Below are positions 14,326-15,894 of a stretch of 15,894 nucleotides of DNA, piece by piece. How positions within the stretch are numbered: the stretch's first letter is position 1; each line of letters opens with the position of its first letter. Source of the DNA: Sedimentisphaerales bacterium (lineage in GTDB: Bacteria; Planctomycetota; Phycisphaerae; Sedimentisphaerales; SG8-4); NCBI GenBank assembly GCA_016928975.1, contig JAFGJR010000210.1, positions 1 through 15,894 of the forward strand, in the 5' to 3' direction. A program made the position numbers and the translations under genes. Under the pieces are notes generated by a model. It had not been told where the DNA came from. It did no database searches and worked only from the letters and a program-made list of their open reading frames with translations.

Positions 14326-15820
14326 ACCGGCTGGTTCGCGTGAGTATCCGCAATCCGGCACACGTGGCAATCATGCAGAGACTGCCACCAAGGACCAAGT
14401 GTACCCATTCCCATTCCGGCCTCGCCAGCTTCACTGATTCCACAACAATCAGAGGCAATACGGCGAGGGCGGAGCCGGGCAGCCATGCAGCCATGTAGTC
14501 CGACACCGAAAGGCGGACCATTCGTCCCACGACTAGTATCTGAAACGTGAGCGAGACACAGCAGGCTATCGCGACGGCCGCTGCCGCCCCGGTAAGCCCA
14601 TACGACCGTGTGGCGGGGTAGATCAGCGCGACGAGGATGGCCGCACGTACCCCCACGAACATGCGATGCTTCTCAGGTCGCCCGGTTCCGAAGAACAGGG
14701 CCGCCAATACGGTGCTGTGGATCAGCAACACGTTCTGAACACAGAAGAATCCGAATGGAGTGGCCACGCTGGCATACTCTGGGCCGAAGGCCAGGCGCAG
14801 GATTGGCCTGCTGCACAAAATGGAAAATGCAAGCAAAGGCATCACGAGGACAGCTATGACGGTCGTCAGTCGCAGGATGATCTGGCGCAAAGCCTGGGAG
14901 TCTTCCTGTCTTTCCGCAATAGCCGGGAGCATCACCGGACTGACAATCTGCGTGAAGAGGTCCCGGGGCGTCTGGGCCAGAACGCGTGCCATTCCGTAGT
15001 AGCCGACGGCGGAGGCGGCCAGGAGCTTGCCGGTAACCAGAAGATCGGTGTTGAACGCGATGTAGGTCAGCACGGGCAGCCCGAGCATGCCACGCGCGAA
15101 ACTGCACAATGACCGAAAGCTGTCCCTGTCATACGCCAATGTCGGGACGAAAGGACAGAGGACGTACGAGAGCAGACACGCGAAGAAGCTGGCGAATACG
15201 GAACCCAGCGCGATGGCCCAGACGTTCCGAAGCAGAATGGCCAGGATGACGGTGGTGACCACGCCCAGGATGGCGCCGCCCTGAAGGATGGCCGCGGCTT
15301 TGCCGAAGTGGAACGTCTTCTCGAGCACGTGGGCTCTTGGACTGCCCAATCCTCGGAACAACATGATCAGGAAGGACACTCGCAGAAGCCATGCCAGTTC
15401 CATCCCGGAGTAGCGGCCAAGGACCTCCGCTTTGTCCTGGAAGTAGAATCCGCAAATCGATGGCGCCGCGACGAACGCGACGGCGTAGAGCCCGATCCCT
15501 CGCACGGCCTGGAACCACCAGGCCATATTCATGTACGCCGCCCCGGCGCCGTCCTTGTGCTGGATGACCGATTGCTTGATCCCCACCTCCGTCAGGGCCT
15601 CCAGCAGCTCTGACAGGCTCAGGATCATGACCGCCAAGCCCATCTCCTGGGGCAGTAGCAGCCGGGTCAGCAGCATCTTGCTGGCGAACGCGAGGATTCG
15701 GGAGATGAAGGCGCCGACGCTCAGCATGATGCTGCCGCGCATGCAGCGGGCGGCCAGACCGTCGCCGGCAAGTCGCCCTCGGGCATAGGCGAGTATGCCC
15801 GTCAGCAGGCTGGGTTTCAT
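14312..15820 (-). CDS. Lipid-linked oligosaccharide flippase (Wzx / MOP superfamily)
   Basis: A 502-residue protein with about 12-14 hydrophobic segments, of the polysaccharide-export flippase group that moves undecaprenyl-linked repeat units to the periplasmic face. The first membrane helix is SVGAFISRILAFASKMLLTR-like and is followed by LLPQEMGLAVMILSLSELLE, the classic flippase start with its Pro-Gln/Glu-x-Gly turn. AFNTDLLVTGKLLAASAVGY and the following P-rich RVLAQTPRDLF segment are typical of the WzxC/teichuronic-type subgroup, as is VMLPAIAERQED near the middle. ATG 15820 is chosen, about 30 residues before the first helix, but no clear ribosome site precedes it. The frame stays open to the window edge (a TTG at 15859 has a GGGAG only two bases away), so the true start may lie further upstream. 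The gene overlaps the converging acyltransferase by 14 bases. Confidence 0.9.
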   Translation of the reverse strand: MKPSLLTGILAYARGRLAGDGLAARCMRGSIMLSVGAFISRILAFASKMLLTRLLLPQEMGLAVMILSLSELLEALTEVGIKQSVIQHKDGAGAAYMNMAWWFQAVRGIGLYAVAFVAAPSICGFYFQDKAEVLGRYSGMELAWLLRVSFLIMLFRGLGSPRAHVLEKTFHFGKAAAILQGGAILGVVTTVILAILLRNVWAIALGSVFASFFACLLSYVLCPFVPTLAYDRDSFRSLCSFARGMLGLPVLTYIAFNTDLLVTGKLLAASAVGYYGMARVLAQTPRDLFTQIVSPVMLPAIAERQEDSQALRQIILRLTTVIAVLVMPLLAFSILCSRPILRLAFGPEYASVATPFGFFCVQNVLLIHSTVLAALFFGTGRPEKHRMFVGVRAAILVALIYPATRSYGLTGAAAAVAIACCVSLTFQILVVGRMVRLSVSDYMAAWLPGSALAVLPLIVVESVKLARPEWEWVHLVLGGSLCMIATCAGLRILTRTSRFIPA

Positions 15821-15894
15821 AGGCGTGTCTGTGCTTGTAGGGGTGTTACTGATCGTCAAGACTCCCGCCGGGCCCGTCGCGGAACCGCTCCCTG

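Overview
The window is a gene-dense, GC-rich bacterial region with about a dozen protein genes and one tRNA. It reads as part of a cell-surface polysaccharide / lipopolysaccharide locus. A Kdo transferase (waaA) implies a Gram-negative envelope with LPS-type lipid A. Some traits fit an environmental Planctomycetota-like (PVC group) bacterium: secreted proteins without close familiar relatives, a tandem retropepsin-like protease, and divergent glycine/serine motifs in WaaA. That taxonomic guess is inference and no marker gene settles it. I see no insertion sequence, integrase, CRISPR array or rRNA.

Layout, left to right. (1) 253-1254 (+) is a secreted protein with two diverged copies of one beta-rich domain, behind a consensus-like promoter. 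(2) 1276-3788 (-) is a two-gene operon, waaA followed by a membrane acyltransferase (family 3). Their stop and start codons share one base, and a strong promoter (TTGACA, 17 bp, TATCAT) lies just upstream. (3) 4014-5447 (-) is an exported protein with two retropepsin-type DTGA domains. (4) 5640-5713 (+) is tRNA-Arg(CCG), preceded by two promoter-like sites. (5) 5862-8464 (+) is a translationally coupled pair, a polysaccharide pyruvyl transferase family protein and an iron-sulfur FrhB/FdhB-like protein. (6) 12776-8510 (-) is a probable operon: hexapeptide-repeat O-acetyltransferase, O-antigen polymerase/ligase-like membrane protein, a possible small ORF, FkbM methyltransferase and a family-4-like glycosyltransferase. 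(7) 13066-14325 (+) is a second family-3 acyltransferase. (8) 14312-15820 (-) is a Wzx-type flippase whose 5' end lies near the window edge.

Taken together these genes could move a lipid-linked repeat unit across the inner membrane (flippase), polymerise or ligate it (Wzy/WaaL-like), extend it (glycosyltransferase), and decorate it with O-acyl groups (two AT3 proteins and one hexapeptide transferase), methyl groups (FkbM) and possibly pyruvate ketals. WaaA would build the LPS inner core. The initiating sugar-phosphate transferase and nucleotide-sugar enzymes are not in the window and presumably lie beyond its edges.

Nothing here is clearly a wholly new system. The most notable items are the pyruvyl transferase/FrhB pair, the G7 tract joining a small coding-like frame to the FkbM gene, the tandem-DTGA secreted protease, and the duplicated-domain secreted protein.
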